From: an uncultured Tenacibaculum sp.
GTDB taxonomy: Bacteria > Bacteroidota > Bacteroidia > Flavobacteriales > Flavobacteriaceae
NCBI RefSeq assembly: GCF_947499065.1
Contig: NZ_CANMMT010000002.1
Coordinates: 185,313-249,312, forward strand
Direction: 5' to 3'
Length of the DNA: 64,000 nucleotides
Every line of letters begins with the position of its first letter. Position 1 is the stretch's first letter. Below are positions 1-8,106 of this stretch, piece after piece. A model generated the notes under the pieces. It had not been told where the DNA came from, did not search any database, and saw nothing but the letters and a program-made list of their open reading frames with translations. The translations under genes and the position numbers were made by a program.

Positions 1-98
1 TAATTAACTGTTGTTTTTTTATGTCTAAAGTTTGGTAAAAGAAAATTAATATACCTGTATTTTTAGAGTTATTTTTATTCACAAAAAATAATTATACT

Positions 99-250
99 AT
101 GAAATATTTATTAATTCTGAATTAGGATTAATTACATCAATTTCATTCAGTGAAAATTTTTCAAAAGAAAAAGAAGAAATTCAATATACTGATCCTAATG
201 ATGATGGAATAGAGGATGAAAATCCTCAAGAAGAGGGAAAGTCTATATAG
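99..250 (+). pseudogene. frameshifted small secreted-peptide gene
   Basis: An ATG at 99 opens a frame reading MKYLLILN and stops at TAG 123-125. A second frame, open from 122, continues to TAG 248-250 and begins LGLITSISFSENF. Joined by one extra base near 120, they give a 50-residue product with a signal-peptide-like start and an acidic tail ending DDGIEDENPQEEGKSI. Two frames that together make one plausible signal peptide suggest a broken gene or a sequencing error. I do not recognise the family. No gene can be placed upstream in bases 1-98. Confidence 0.35.
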
Positions 251-263
251 CGTAAAAAAACAA

Positions 264-287
264 AACCCTCTAGTAAAATAGAGGGTT
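264..287 (-). terminator. terminator of yebC
   Basis: A perfect 9-bp stem (AACCCTCTA / TAGAGGGTT) with a six-base loop lies 28 bp beyond the yebC stop. Read on the minus strand it is followed by a T-rich run, as in an intrinsic terminator. Confidence 0.7.
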
Positions 288-315
288 ATAGTTGATTTTA
301 TTGATATTGTTGAGT

Positions 316-1038
316 TTACTCTTGCATTGAGTGGTAAACTGTGTTTACGTCATCATCTTCTTCTAAACGTTCTAAAAGCTTGTTTACATCTTCTTTTTGC
401 TCGTCAGAAATAGCAGTAGTAGTTGTTGGAATTCTTTCAAACTCAGAAGAAAGAATCTCAATATTGTTTTCCTCTAAGTATTTCTGAATAGAACCAAACT
501 GACCAAATGGAGCATATAGCATAACAGAGCTATCTTCCTCGTCGGCAAAAACTTCTTCCACTTCAAAGTCAATCATCTCCATTTCAAACTCTTCTAAATC
601 CATTCCTAAAGTATCCTCTTTTACTTTAAAGTTTACTACATGGTCAAACATAAAAGCAACCGAACCAGAAGTTCCTAAGTTACCATTACATTTATTAAAA
701 GCAGCTCTTACGTTTGCTACAGTTCTATTATTGTTGTTTGTTGCAGTTTCTACTAAAACAGCAATTCCGTGTGGTGCATATCCTTCAAATAAAACTTCCT
801 TATAGTTCGCTGTATCTTTATCAGATGCTTTTTTAATAGCGCGTTGTACATTATCCTTAGGCATGTTTGCAGCCTTCGCATTTTGTATTACAACACGTAA
901 ACGAGAGTTTGTTTCAGGGTTTGGACCTCCTTCTTTTACTGCCATTACAATGTCTTTACCAATTCTGGTAAAAGTTTTAGCCATAGCAGACCAACGTTTC
1001 ATTTTTCTCGCTTTCCTAAATTCAAATGCTCTTCCCAT
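316..1038 (-). CDS. yebC: YebC/PmpR family protein
   Basis: This 240-residue protein has the usual length of the YebC/TACO1 family. It opens with the basic family signature (MGRAFEFRKARKMKRWSAMAKT) and has the conserved middle segment NMPKDNVQRAIKKAS. Family members were long annotated as DNA-binding regulators; more recent work links them to translation, including relief of stalled ribosomes. It is cytoplasmic. The gene stands alone, with a terminator just downstream and a candidate -7 box in the 58-bp gap to the next gene. The C-terminal third is acidic, as in relatives. The family call is very secure; the precise role is known only from relatives. Confidence 0.93.
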   Translation of the reverse strand: MGRAFEFRKARKMKRWSAMAKTFTRIGKDIVMAVKEGGPNPETNSRLRVVIQNAKAANMPKDNVQRAIKKASDKDTANYKEVLFEGYAPHGIAVLVETATNNNNRTVANVRAAFNKCNGNLGTSGSVAFMFDHVVNFKVKEDTLGMDLEEFEMEMIDFEVEEVFADEEDSSVMLYAPFGQFGSIQKYLEENNIEILSSEFERIPTTTTAISDEQKEDVNKLLERLEEDDDVNTVYHSMQE

Positions 1039-1065
1039 TTCTTAAAAATTATGTTTACGCAATGG

Positions 1066-1073
1066 CAAATGTA
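1066..1073 (-). promoter_or_regulatory. -7 promoter box for yebC
   Basis: Read on the minus strand this is TACATTTG, an exact TAnnTTTG match to the Bacteroidota -7 element, ending 27 bp before the yebC ATG. A TTG about 20 bp further upstream could serve as the -33 element. No start site has been mapped. Confidence 0.45.
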
Positions 1074-1096
1074 ACTATTGCGTTAAATATTTACAA

Positions 1097-3094
1097 TTAA
1101 AATCTTTTTTTGAAAATTTGTTTTCCTTCTTTGTCACTATAGGCACGCCAAGTACCTGCTTTTTTTCCGTTTTTAAACTGTCCTTTCAGTTTTAAATTAC
1201 CACTAGAATAATATAGTTTAAAGCTACCGTCTAAAACGCCATCGTCTAATTCAACTTCAAATTTTAATTGCTTGTCATCGTAATACTCTTTGTATTCTTT
1301 TGCGCTTAAATCTGATGGATGAATTGCTTGGATATTAAAAATAGTCTCTGCAGTTTCTACAATAACAGAATCTTTTTCAGGTATTAGTTTTTTATATAAT
1401 TCTTCCTTTAAAGCAGTTTCTTTGTTTTGATGACTGGATAACTCTTCTTCTGATTGATATGAAAGCGTAATATTACTTTCAAACAAGTCACCTTTAGAAA
1501 TTAACTGAATACCAACCTGCGAAAATGAATTAAAATACTTTTTGTTTTTTTTGAGTTGTTGCTGTGTTTTATAATCTAATAAACTCAACAAATCGTTGTA
1601 TGAATTTGCAGTTTCAGCATAGGCAAAAACACTCGATTTATTTTCAAAATGATAATTAAATTCTTCAAACCTCTCAGATTCAGCTAAAGTGTATTCAACC
1701 AAATGATTGTTAATAATCTCTTTTAAGGTATTAGGGCTCGTGCTAAATACCACAAAATCATCAATAATGGTAAAATATGGTTTTTCCATTTTAGCAAAAG
1801 TTTTCCCTGCCAACATCTTAAAAAATCCTTTTAAGTCAAAAAAGTGAATAGGGTAGCCTTTGTAGTTAATTTGCTTAAACTTTAAAGGCGTATTTTCTTT
1901 AATTTTAGAGAGAATGAAATCTAAATTTTCTTTAGCATCATCAATATCATCTGCTTTAATAACTGCAGCAATATCTTTTTTGTTTTTAGATAAGTCTGAA
2001 TTAAAATGTAGTAACCCCACTTCGTTACCAATCCAGCTATATATATGTTTTTGAATATCAATTTCTAACTGGTCTTCAATACTCTTAATTTGATTGGTGT
2101 AAGTTTTAAAAGTAGCAGCATTGTCTTTTTCTAAAGCTTCTAAATTGGTGTGAAAAGCATCAAAACTATCAAAAGAAAAACTTAGGTATAAAGAAGTATT
2201 TCTAGGAGCAATTTTGGCAATACTGCGTTTACCTTTTCCAGAATTTTGAAGTGCTTTTAAAAAGGTTTGGGAAGTCTGATTTACATTCGTGTAACCAAGT
2301 GCTTGCAAAGTAACTCCTTCCATAATAGAAATGTCAAAACCAGAATAAAATAAAGCGTTTTGTACATTTTTAAAGCTTTTAAGGTTTGAAGAGTTTGTAA
2401 AACAAGCTAAGTACTGGTCGAAGTATTCATATTGAATATATACATTAAAAAAACCGTCGTTTCCAGTTTCTTTCTTTATTTCAACAAAGTTCAAATCGCG
2501 ACCAATTACTGGCTCCAAATATTGATTTATTGATTGCTCAACTAGTACATGCGTATAAGAAGCAATTAATTGATTTTTAATGAATGATAAATAAAGAGTT
2601 TCTCTGTTGCTTTTATTGTAAAGCTCAATAATTTCATGCTCCTTGTAGGTTCTTTGAGTAACCTTAAAGTTGCTATCTGCCAATTTTTGAATGGCACTTT
2701 TTAAAAAGCGAAGTTTGGCTAGTTTTTGAAGGTCGATTACATAAAGTAAACCGTATTTTTTAGGTTTATAGCTATGAATAGATATTAAAAGATCTCTTTC
2801 GCCTATAAAATCAATTACATCTTTCTGATCCTTAAAAAGTTTATTAAAACCGCTAATGTCTTTGGTAACTTCTTTGAAGTAAGAATTGGTTTGAAAGTGT
2901 TTCCAAATTTCACTCGAACTTATTTCGTCCCAAGTGTCAATAGGTCTTTCTGTATCTAAAACAATGGCAGCATTTTTAGGAATTAGATAAATAGGGTTAA
3001 TGTTATCTTCATCAGCTAAGGTAAAAATGTAAGCTTGATATCCTATAAAACTAAAAAGGGCTATTAGAATAGCCCATATAATCTTTTTTTTCAT
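1097..3094 (-). CDS. membrane-anchored protein with MORN/YwqK-like tail
   Basis: The 665-residue product starts with a membrane anchor or uncleaved signal (residues 4-20, KKIIWAILIALFSFIGYQA). A long extracytoplasmic region of alternating strands follows and resembles the DUF3352 type of envelope protein. The last ~50 residues are a MORN-2/YwqK-like repeat (GSFKLYYSSGNLKLKGQFKNG then KAGTWRAYSD). It lies 17 bp downstream of the acyl-CoA carboxylase gene on the same strand, so the two may be co-transcribed. No catalytic motif is visible. An envelope location is well supported, but I cannot assign a function. Confidence 0.6.
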   Translation of the reverse strand: MKKKIIWAILIALFSFIGYQAYIFTLADEDNINPIYLIPKNAAIVLDTERPIDTWDEISSSEIWKHFQTNSYFKEVTKDISGFNKLFKDQKDVIDFIGERDLLISIHSYKPKKYGLLYVIDLQKLAKLRFLKSAIQKLADSNFKVTQRTYKEHEIIELYNKSNRETLYLSFIKNQLIASYTHVLVEQSINQYLEPVIGRDLNFVEIKKETGNDGFFNVYIQYEYFDQYLACFTNSSNLKSFKNVQNALFYSGFDISIMEGVTLQALGYTNVNQTSQTFLKALQNSGKGKRSIAKIAPRNTSLYLSFSFDSFDAFHTNLEALEKDNAATFKTYTNQIKSIEDQLEIDIQKHIYSWIGNEVGLLHFNSDLSKNKKDIAAVIKADDIDDAKENLDFILSKIKENTPLKFKQINYKGYPIHFFDLKGFFKMLAGKTFAKMEKPYFTIIDDFVVFSTSPNTLKEIINNHLVEYTLAESERFEEFNYHFENKSSVFAYAETANSYNDLLSLLDYKTQQQLKKNKKYFNSFSQVGIQLISKGDLFESNITLSYQSEEELSSHQNKETALKEELYKKLIPEKDSVIVETAETIFNIQAIHPSDLSAKEYKEYYDDKQLKFEVELDDGVLDGSFKLYYSSGNLKLKGQFKNGKKAGTWRAYSDKEGKQIFKKRF

Positions 3095-3111
3095 AACTAG
3101 TTGTATGCAAA

Positions 3112-4740
3112 TTATACTTGAATAACACCTAAATTAAAAGGTTTTTCAATAGGAGCGTGGTTTGCAGCTTCTATTCCCATAGAAATCCAGGTTCTTGTAT
3201 CTAATGGATTGATAACAGCATCTGTCCATATTCTTGCAGCAGCATAGTATGGAGAGATTTGGTTATCGTAACGTGATTTTATTTTATCAAATAACTCAGC
3301 TTCTTTTTCTGGAGTAATTTCTTCTCCACGTTTCTTTAATGAAGCTGTTTCAATTTGTAGTAATACTTTTGCAGCAGAGTTACCACTCATTACCGCTAGT
3401 TCAGCACTTGGCCAAGCAGCAATTAATCTAGGGTCGTATGCTTTACCACACATAGCATAGTTACCTGCACCATAAGAGTTACCAATAACAATGGTGAATT
3501 TTGGAACTACAGAATTTGATACGGCATTTACCATTTTGGCACCGTCTTTAATAATTCCACCATGTTCTGATTTAGAACCTACCATAAATCCAGTTACGTC
3601 TTGTAAGAAAACTAAAGGGATTTTTTTCTGATTACAGTTGGCAATAAAACGAGTAGCTTTATCGGCAGAATCGTTGTAAATAACACCACCAAACTGCATT
3701 TCTCCTTTTTTAGTTTTTACTAAAGTACGTTGGTTTGCAACAATACCAACAGCCCAACCGTCTATGCGACCGTAACCAGTAATAATGGTTTGTCCATAAC
3801 CTTCTTTATATTGCTCAAATTCAGAATTATCAACCAAACGTTTGATAATTTCTAACATATCATATTGAGCATTTCTTTCTCTTGGAAGAATTCCAAAAAT
3901 ATCATCTTCATTTTCTTTTGGAGGAAATGATTCTTTACGGTTAAAACCAGCTTTGTCATAATCTCCAATTTTATCCATTAAGTTTTTAATGGTAGTTAAG
4001 GCATCTTTATCGTCCTTAGCTTTATAATCGGTAACACCTGAGATTTCACAATGTGTAGTTGCACCACCTAAAGTTTCATTGTCTATAGTTTCACCAATAG
4101 CAGCTTTTACTAAGTAACTTCCAGCTAAGAAAATACTTCCAGTTTTATCTACAATTAAAGCTTCATCACTCATAATTGGTAAATAAGCACCTCCTGCTAC
4201 ACAACTTCCCATAACAGCAGCAATTTGAGTAATACCCATGCTACTCATTACTGCATTGTTTCTAAAAATTCTTCCAAAGTGTTCTTTGTCTGGAAAAATT
4301 TCATCTTGCATTGGTAAATATACTCCTGCCGAATCTACTAAGTAAATAATAGGAAGTTTGTTTTCAATAGCAATTTCTTGAGCTCTTAAATTTTTCTTAC
4401 CTGTAATAGGAAACCAAGCACCTGCTTTTACAGTAGCATCGTTTGCAACAACGATACATTGCTTACCGCTTACGTATCCCATTTTAACAACAACTCCACC
4501 AGAAGGACATCCTCCATGCTCTTCATACATTCCTTCTCCTGCAAAGGCACCAATTTCTATAGATTTAGTGTCTTTGTCTAAAAGAAAATCAATACGTTCT
4601 CTGGCAGTTAATTTTCCTTTTTCGTGATGTTTGTCAATACGTTTTTGTCCGCCTCCTAATTTTACTTTTACTAAGCGTTGGCGTAAGTCTGAAGCTAAAA
4701 GTTTATTGTGGTCTTCGTTTTTATTGAAGTTAAGATCCAT
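3112..4740 (-). CDS. acyl-CoA carboxylase carboxyltransferase subunit (MCC/PCC beta-like)
   Basis: The 542-residue protein belongs to the biotin-dependent acyl-CoA carboxylase beta family, which transfers CO2 from carboxybiotin to an acyl-CoA. The N-terminal half has the acyl-CoA-binding crotonase-type motif (GSCVAGGAYLPIMSDEA). The C-terminal half has the carboxybiotin-side motif (FLQDVTGFMVG, GNSYGAGNYAMCG). GGAYLPIMSDE and the length favour methylcrotonyl-CoA carboxylase (leucine breakdown), but propionyl-CoA or a related substrate is possible. No biotin carboxylase subunit is in the window. Its promoter region carries a sequence also found at the aceB promoter, and it is transcribed downstream of the ScfR-type regulator, which suggests shared control. 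Confidence 0.88.
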   Translation of the reverse strand: MDLNFNKNEDHNKLLASDLRQRLVKVKLGGGQKRIDKHHEKGKLTARERIDFLLDKDTKSIEIGAFAGEGMYEEHGGCPSGGVVVKMGYVSGKQCIVVANDATVKAGAWFPITGKKNLRAQEIAIENKLPIIYLVDSAGVYLPMQDEIFPDKEHFGRIFRNNAVMSSMGITQIAAVMGSCVAGGAYLPIMSDEALIVDKTGSIFLAGSYLVKAAIGETIDNETLGGATTHCEISGVTDYKAKDDKDALTTIKNLMDKIGDYDKAGFNRKESFPPKENEDDIFGILPRERNAQYDMLEIIKRLVDNSEFEQYKEGYGQTIITGYGRIDGWAVGIVANQRTLVKTKKGEMQFGGVIYNDSADKATRFIANCNQKKIPLVFLQDVTGFMVGSKSEHGGIIKDGAKMVNAVSNSVVPKFTIVIGNSYGAGNYAMCGKAYDPRLIAAWPSAELAVMSGNSAAKVLLQIETASLKKRGEEITPEKEAELFDKIKSRYDNQISPYYAAARIWTDAVINPLDTRTWISMGIEAANHAPIEKPFNLGVIQV

Positions 4741-4758
4741 TGTAAGTTATTTGTTTTG

Positions 4759-4770
4759 CGTTTGCTAAAA
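4759..4770 (-). promoter_or_regulatory. candidate ScfR-type operator upstream of the carboxylase gene
   Basis: On the minus strand this reads TTTTAGCAAACG and differs by one base from TTTTAGCGAACG at 6353-6364 upstream of aceB. A possible -7 box (minus-strand TACCTTGA, 4779-4786) ends 8 bp upstream, which would put the site at or just past the transcription start. Family knowledge: RamB/PccR (ScfR) proteins bind TTTGCAAA-like sites. Assignment to this regulator is inferred. Confidence 0.4.
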
Positions 4771-4799
4771 TAAGAAAATCAAGGTAGAATACAAGGTGT

Positions 4800-6278
4800 T
4801 TACTTGTATGATTCAAGGATGTTTTCTACCGTTTTTTCTATTTCTAAATTTCTTAATTGTTTGTTTAAAATTCGTGGCTCAGCTACCCGTTCTTTACAGT
4901 TTTTTACACCACAAGATTCACAGGTAACGCCTACAGTTTTTTTGGTAAAAGTATCTTCTTTAAAGAATTGAATTTTTTTCTTTAAATGTGGAGATAATAG
5001 CATACCAATACTCACGCTTCTATTAATGTTGTCTTTGAAAGGGTCGGAAGTAGCAGCCGATAAAACTAAGTACTCATTTTTAGAGTTCTCATAAGATGAT
5101 ATTTGAATACCGTAACTAGATTTTTTACCAGTGTTTTTTTCTAGGTCTTCAATTGTCTTTAAAGAAACCCATCTTCTGCAATAGTGTTCGTTATTACGAT
5201 TTGCATGTGGTGTTTGTTGCTGAGTAATATGCAGCTCTTTTGAAAGCCTATATATGGATGAGTTTTCCTTGTGTGTAAAACGTAAAAAGAATAAGTTTTT
5301 TATATTAAAATGCTTGGGTAATATATTTGTTAATCGTTGGTAAAAAGTTTCATCAGAACAATGAAAGCTTTTAATGATTTTATGCAATTGAATAGGTTGC
5401 CAATCTTGTAAAGAAAATAAATGAGTTAGTTTGTTAACTAGATTTTCTTTTGGAATAATAAGTGCTCCAGCAAAGTAGGAAGCAATAAAATTATTCAAAA
5501 CCTGATCAAAACTTTCAAATTTTATCCAAGGAAAGGTGTATAATCGATTTTCAATATTTAAATAATTGTAAGCAATTTCTTTAGCGTAAATAAATGTTTT
5601 TTGTGCTTCACTAATATCATCAAAAAGAAGTAGTGTTTTGTTCTTTGGAATGTAAATATTTCTTAATTCTGATAGTTTCTGATGTTTAGAAAGTTCTTCA
5701 GTATTAATAGTGTATCCATATTCTTGAATTAAAATATCTTCTAATTCTTTTGATTTTATAGGTTTACTTAAATCAACATGATAAGATTTAGCAAAGGAAA
5801 TAACATTATTCTCAATGTCCTCAAAATAATTATTATGTGCTTCTTGGTACGAACGTAAAGAAGCTAAAAAGAAACTTTCTCTTGTTAAGTTATAGTTTTG
5901 AGATATCTTTATAATAGTGCTAATAAAAGCATTCACTTTCGCAGGTGCATTAGCAACAATATCAATAAGATTGTTTTCTTTAATACCAAATAGCTCTAAC
6001 GGAATTTCTTTTAAAATTTTCGACTGTAAGATTTCACCAATTGGAGCTAAGTTTTTATCCAATTTTAAAGAAACCAAATGATCATATGGAACTTCTAGCT
6101 TTTCAGAAAGTATTACAATCTTATCTGTTTTTGGGTATTTTTTTCCTTTTTCAATTTCATTTAAATACGATTTGGATAAGCCTGTTAATTTGGCTAATCC
6201 GAAGAGTGATAGGTTTTTATCTGTACGTATTTGTTTGAGTTTTAAACCAAAAACAAGTCTAATATATTCTTCTTCCAA
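4800..6278 (-). CDS. XRE-family ScfR/RamB-type short-chain acyl-CoA regulator
   Basis: A 492-residue regulator. Residues ~8-65 form an XRE/Cro helix-turn-helix (LKQIRTDKNLSLFGLAKLTG, then SYLNEIEKGKKYP). A long middle region of the IrrE-like/DUF2083 type follows, without a complete HExxH. The C-terminal segment carries the Cys-rich motif VTCESCGVKNCKERVAEPR, typical of ScfR proteins such as RamB and PccR. Those relatives sense short-chain acyl-CoA status and control glyoxylate-cycle or propionyl-CoA carboxylase genes. Here the gene is divergent from malate synthase and isocitrate lyase and lies just upstream of an acyl-CoA carboxylase subunit, so the neighbourhood fits the family role on both sides. 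Confidence 0.85.
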   Translation of the reverse strand: MEEEYIRLVFGLKLKQIRTDKNLSLFGLAKLTGLSKSYLNEIEKGKKYPKTDKIVILSEKLEVPYDHLVSLKLDKNLAPIGEILQSKILKEIPLELFGIKENNLIDIVANAPAKVNAFISTIIKISQNYNLTRESFFLASLRSYQEAHNNYFEDIENNVISFAKSYHVDLSKPIKSKELEDILIQEYGYTINTEELSKHQKLSELRNIYIPKNKTLLLFDDISEAQKTFIYAKEIAYNYLNIENRLYTFPWIKFESFDQVLNNFIASYFAGALIIPKENLVNKLTHLFSLQDWQPIQLHKIIKSFHCSDETFYQRLTNILPKHFNIKNLFFLRFTHKENSSIYRLSKELHITQQQTPHANRNNEHYCRRWVSLKTIEDLEKNTGKKSSYGIQISSYENSKNEYLVLSAATSDPFKDNINRSVSIGMLLSPHLKKKIQFFKEDTFTKKTVGVTCESCGVKNCKERVAEPRILNKQLRNLEIEKTVENILESYK

Positions 6279-6318
6279 AGTATTTTATTAAAAGATTCGC
6301 AATTCAAAGGTATAAAAA

Positions 6319-6370
6319 TTAGCGAATTAATAAAAATTAGCAAAAAATAAACTTTTAGCGAACGTTCGCT
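6319..6370. promoter_or_regulatory. operator cluster between scfR-type gene and aceB
   Basis: Three direct copies of TTAGC(G/A)AA start at 6319, 6337 and 6355, spaced exactly 18 bp apart. The last runs into a perfect 14-bp palindrome (AGCGAACGTTCGCT, 6357-6370). A further inverted half-site (TTCGCAAT) starts at 6297. The cluster lies in the 150-bp divergent gap, about 60-110 bp before the aceB ATG. It resembles the TTTGCAAA-type sites of RamB/PccR, so the adjacent ScfR-type protein is the likely ligand. Confidence 0.55.
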
Positions 6371-6392
6371 TTTTGTTTTGAGTTCTTTTTTT

Positions 6393-6400
6393 TAATATTG
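6393..6400 (+). promoter_or_regulatory. possible aceB -7 box
   Basis: TAATATTG differs by one base from TAnnTTTG, and a TTTG lies 17 bp upstream at 6372-6375. It sits just downstream of the operator cluster and 28 bp before the aceB start. Assignment is tentative. Confidence 0.3.
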
Positions 6401-6428
6401 AAGTGTCAATAATTAAAAATAAGTTATT

Positions 6429-8024
6429 ATGAATCAAGATGTTCTAATCAAACAAATTCAGTTTAAAGGTTTTGAAGCTGTTCAATATAAAAGCATTTTA
6501 ACTAAAGAAGCTAGTGCTTTTTTAATTCAACTTCATGAGAGATTTAATGAAAGAAGACTTCAATTATTAGAAGAGAGAGAAATAGAACAGGCATATTTTG
6601 ATGCAGGTAACTTTCCAAGTTTTCCAGAAGAAACAAAGTTAGTAAGAGAAGATGATTGGGTATGTGAGCGATTGCCAAAAGATTTACTAGATAGGAGGGT
6701 AGAAATAACTGGACCAGTTGAGAGAAAAATGATTATCAATGCATTGAATTCTGGCGCAAAGACATTTATGGCTGATTTTGAAGATAGCAATTCTCCTACA
6801 ATTACTAATATTCTAGACGGGCAAGTAAATTTAAGAGATGCAGTAAACAAAACGATTTCCTTTTATAATGAAAAGAAGGATAAAACGTATAAACTAAATG
6901 ACAAGGTAGCTACATTATTGGTTCGTCCTAGAGGGTTGCATTTAAATGAAAAACATTTTGTTGTAGAAGGAGAAGAGATGTCTGGTTCTTTAGTAGATTT
7001 TGGATTGTATTTTTTCCATAATATTAAAAACTTACTAGGTCAAGGAAGTGCTACTTATTTTTATTTACCGAAGTTAGAACACTATGAAGAAGCTCGATGG
7101 TGGAATGATGTTTTTGTATTTGCGCAAGATTATCTTGGGATTTCTCAAAAAACAATTAAAGCAACTGTTTTGATAGAAACCATTACAGCTAGTTTTCAAT
7201 TAGATGAAATTATTTATGAGTTGAAAGATCATATGGCTGGTTTAAACTGTGGTCGTTGGGATTATATTTTCTCATATATCAAAAAGTTTAGAAATCACAA
7301 TGGGTTTATAGTACCAAACCGAGCTCAGGTTACTATGAGTAGTCCTTTTATGAAGGCTTATTCGTTAAGAGTAATCCAAACATGTCATAAACGAGGTGTA
7401 CATGCTATGGGAGGAATGGCTGCACAAATACCAGTTAAAAATGACGATAAAGCTAATGAGTTGGCTTTTTCAAAAGTATATAATGACAAGTTGCAAGAGG
7501 TAAAAAATGGTCATGATGGAACTTGGGTTGCACATCCAGGATTGGTAAAAGTAGCGATGGATGTTTTTAATGAGTATATGCCGAAAGCAAATCAAATAGA
7601 TAAAAAGTTAGAAGATATATCTATAACAGAACAAGCGTTGGTTGATTTACCTGAAGGAACAATTACTGAAGAAGGAATCAGAGAAAACATAAACGTTGGT
7701 ATTTTATATATAGAATCTTGGTTAATGCAACAGGGAGCAGCAGCGCTGTATAATTTAATGGAAGATGCTGCTACAGCTGAGATATCAAGAACTCAGGTTT
7801 GGCAATGGTTACATAAAAATGTGTTATTAGAAGATGGAAGAACATTTACTAAAGACATGTACTTACAATATAAAAAAGAAGAAATTAAAAAGATTAAAAC
7901 GTATGTGGGAGAAGAAAGATATAAGCAAGGGAAATTTGATACAGCTATCCAGTTGTTTGATGATTTAATTCTTAATGAAGACTTTGTAGAATTCTTAACC
8001 TTACCAGCATATAAATATTTATAA
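6429..8024 (+). CDS. aceB: malate synthase A
   Basis: The 531-residue protein has the standard length of the A-isoform of malate synthase. It condenses glyoxylate with acetyl-CoA to malate, the second step of the glyoxylate bypass. The diagnostic segment GLNCGRWDYIFSYIKKFRNH is intact, as are the MADFEDSNSPT and HAMGGMAAQIPV blocks that line the active site of this barrel enzyme. It is followed 82 bp later by isocitrate lyase, forming an aceBA unit, and is divergent from the ScfR-type regulator. This arrangement lets the cell grow on acetate, fatty acids or C2-yielding substrates. The ATG is supported by alignment of the N-terminus with the family and by the operator region directly upstream. 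Confidence 0.96.
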   Translation: MNQDVLIKQIQFKGFEAVQYKSILTKEASAFLIQLHERFNERRLQLLEEREIEQAYFDAGNFPSFPEETKLVREDDWVCERLPKDLLDRRVEITGPVERKMIINALNSGAKTFMADFEDSNSPTITNILDGQVNLRDAVNKTISFYNEKKDKTYKLNDKVATLLVRPRGLHLNEKHFVVEGEEMSGSLVDFGLYFFHNIKNLLGQGSATYFYLPKLEHYEEARWWNDVFVFAQDYLGISQKTIKATVLIETITASFQLDEIIYELKDHMAGLNCGRWDYIFSYIKKFRNHNGFIVPNRAQVTMSSPFMKAYSLRVIQTCHKRGVHAMGGMAAQIPVKNDDKANELAFSKVYNDKLQEVKNGHDGTWVAHPGLVKVAMDVFNEYMPKANQIDKKLEDISITEQALVDLPEGTITEEGIRENINVGILYIESWLMQQGAAALYNLMEDAATAEISRTQVWQWLHKNVLLEDGRTFTKDMYLQYKKEEIKKIKTYVGEERYKQGKFDTAIQLFDDLILNEDFVEFLTLPAYKYL

Positions 8025-8031
8025 AAAAAAG

Positions 8032-8061
8032 CCCTACTAAATGCGGCAACATTTAATAGGG
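8032..8061 (+). other. hairpin between aceB and aceA
   Basis: A 12-bp stem with one mismatch (CCCTACTAAATG / CATTTAATAGGG) encloses a six-base loop (CGGCAA). It begins 7 bp after the aceB stop. No T-run follows on the plus strand, so it is more likely a processing or stability element that sets the aceB:aceA ratio than a full terminator. Confidence 0.45.
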
Positions 8062-8106
8062 TAAGCTATCAATAAAATTAAATAACTTATTTAACAACAC
8101 AAATTT

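Noticed and set aside
863..1045. Plus-strand open frame across yebC
   Set aside because: It is a shadow of the well-supported yebC gene on the other strand, and its product resembles no protein family.
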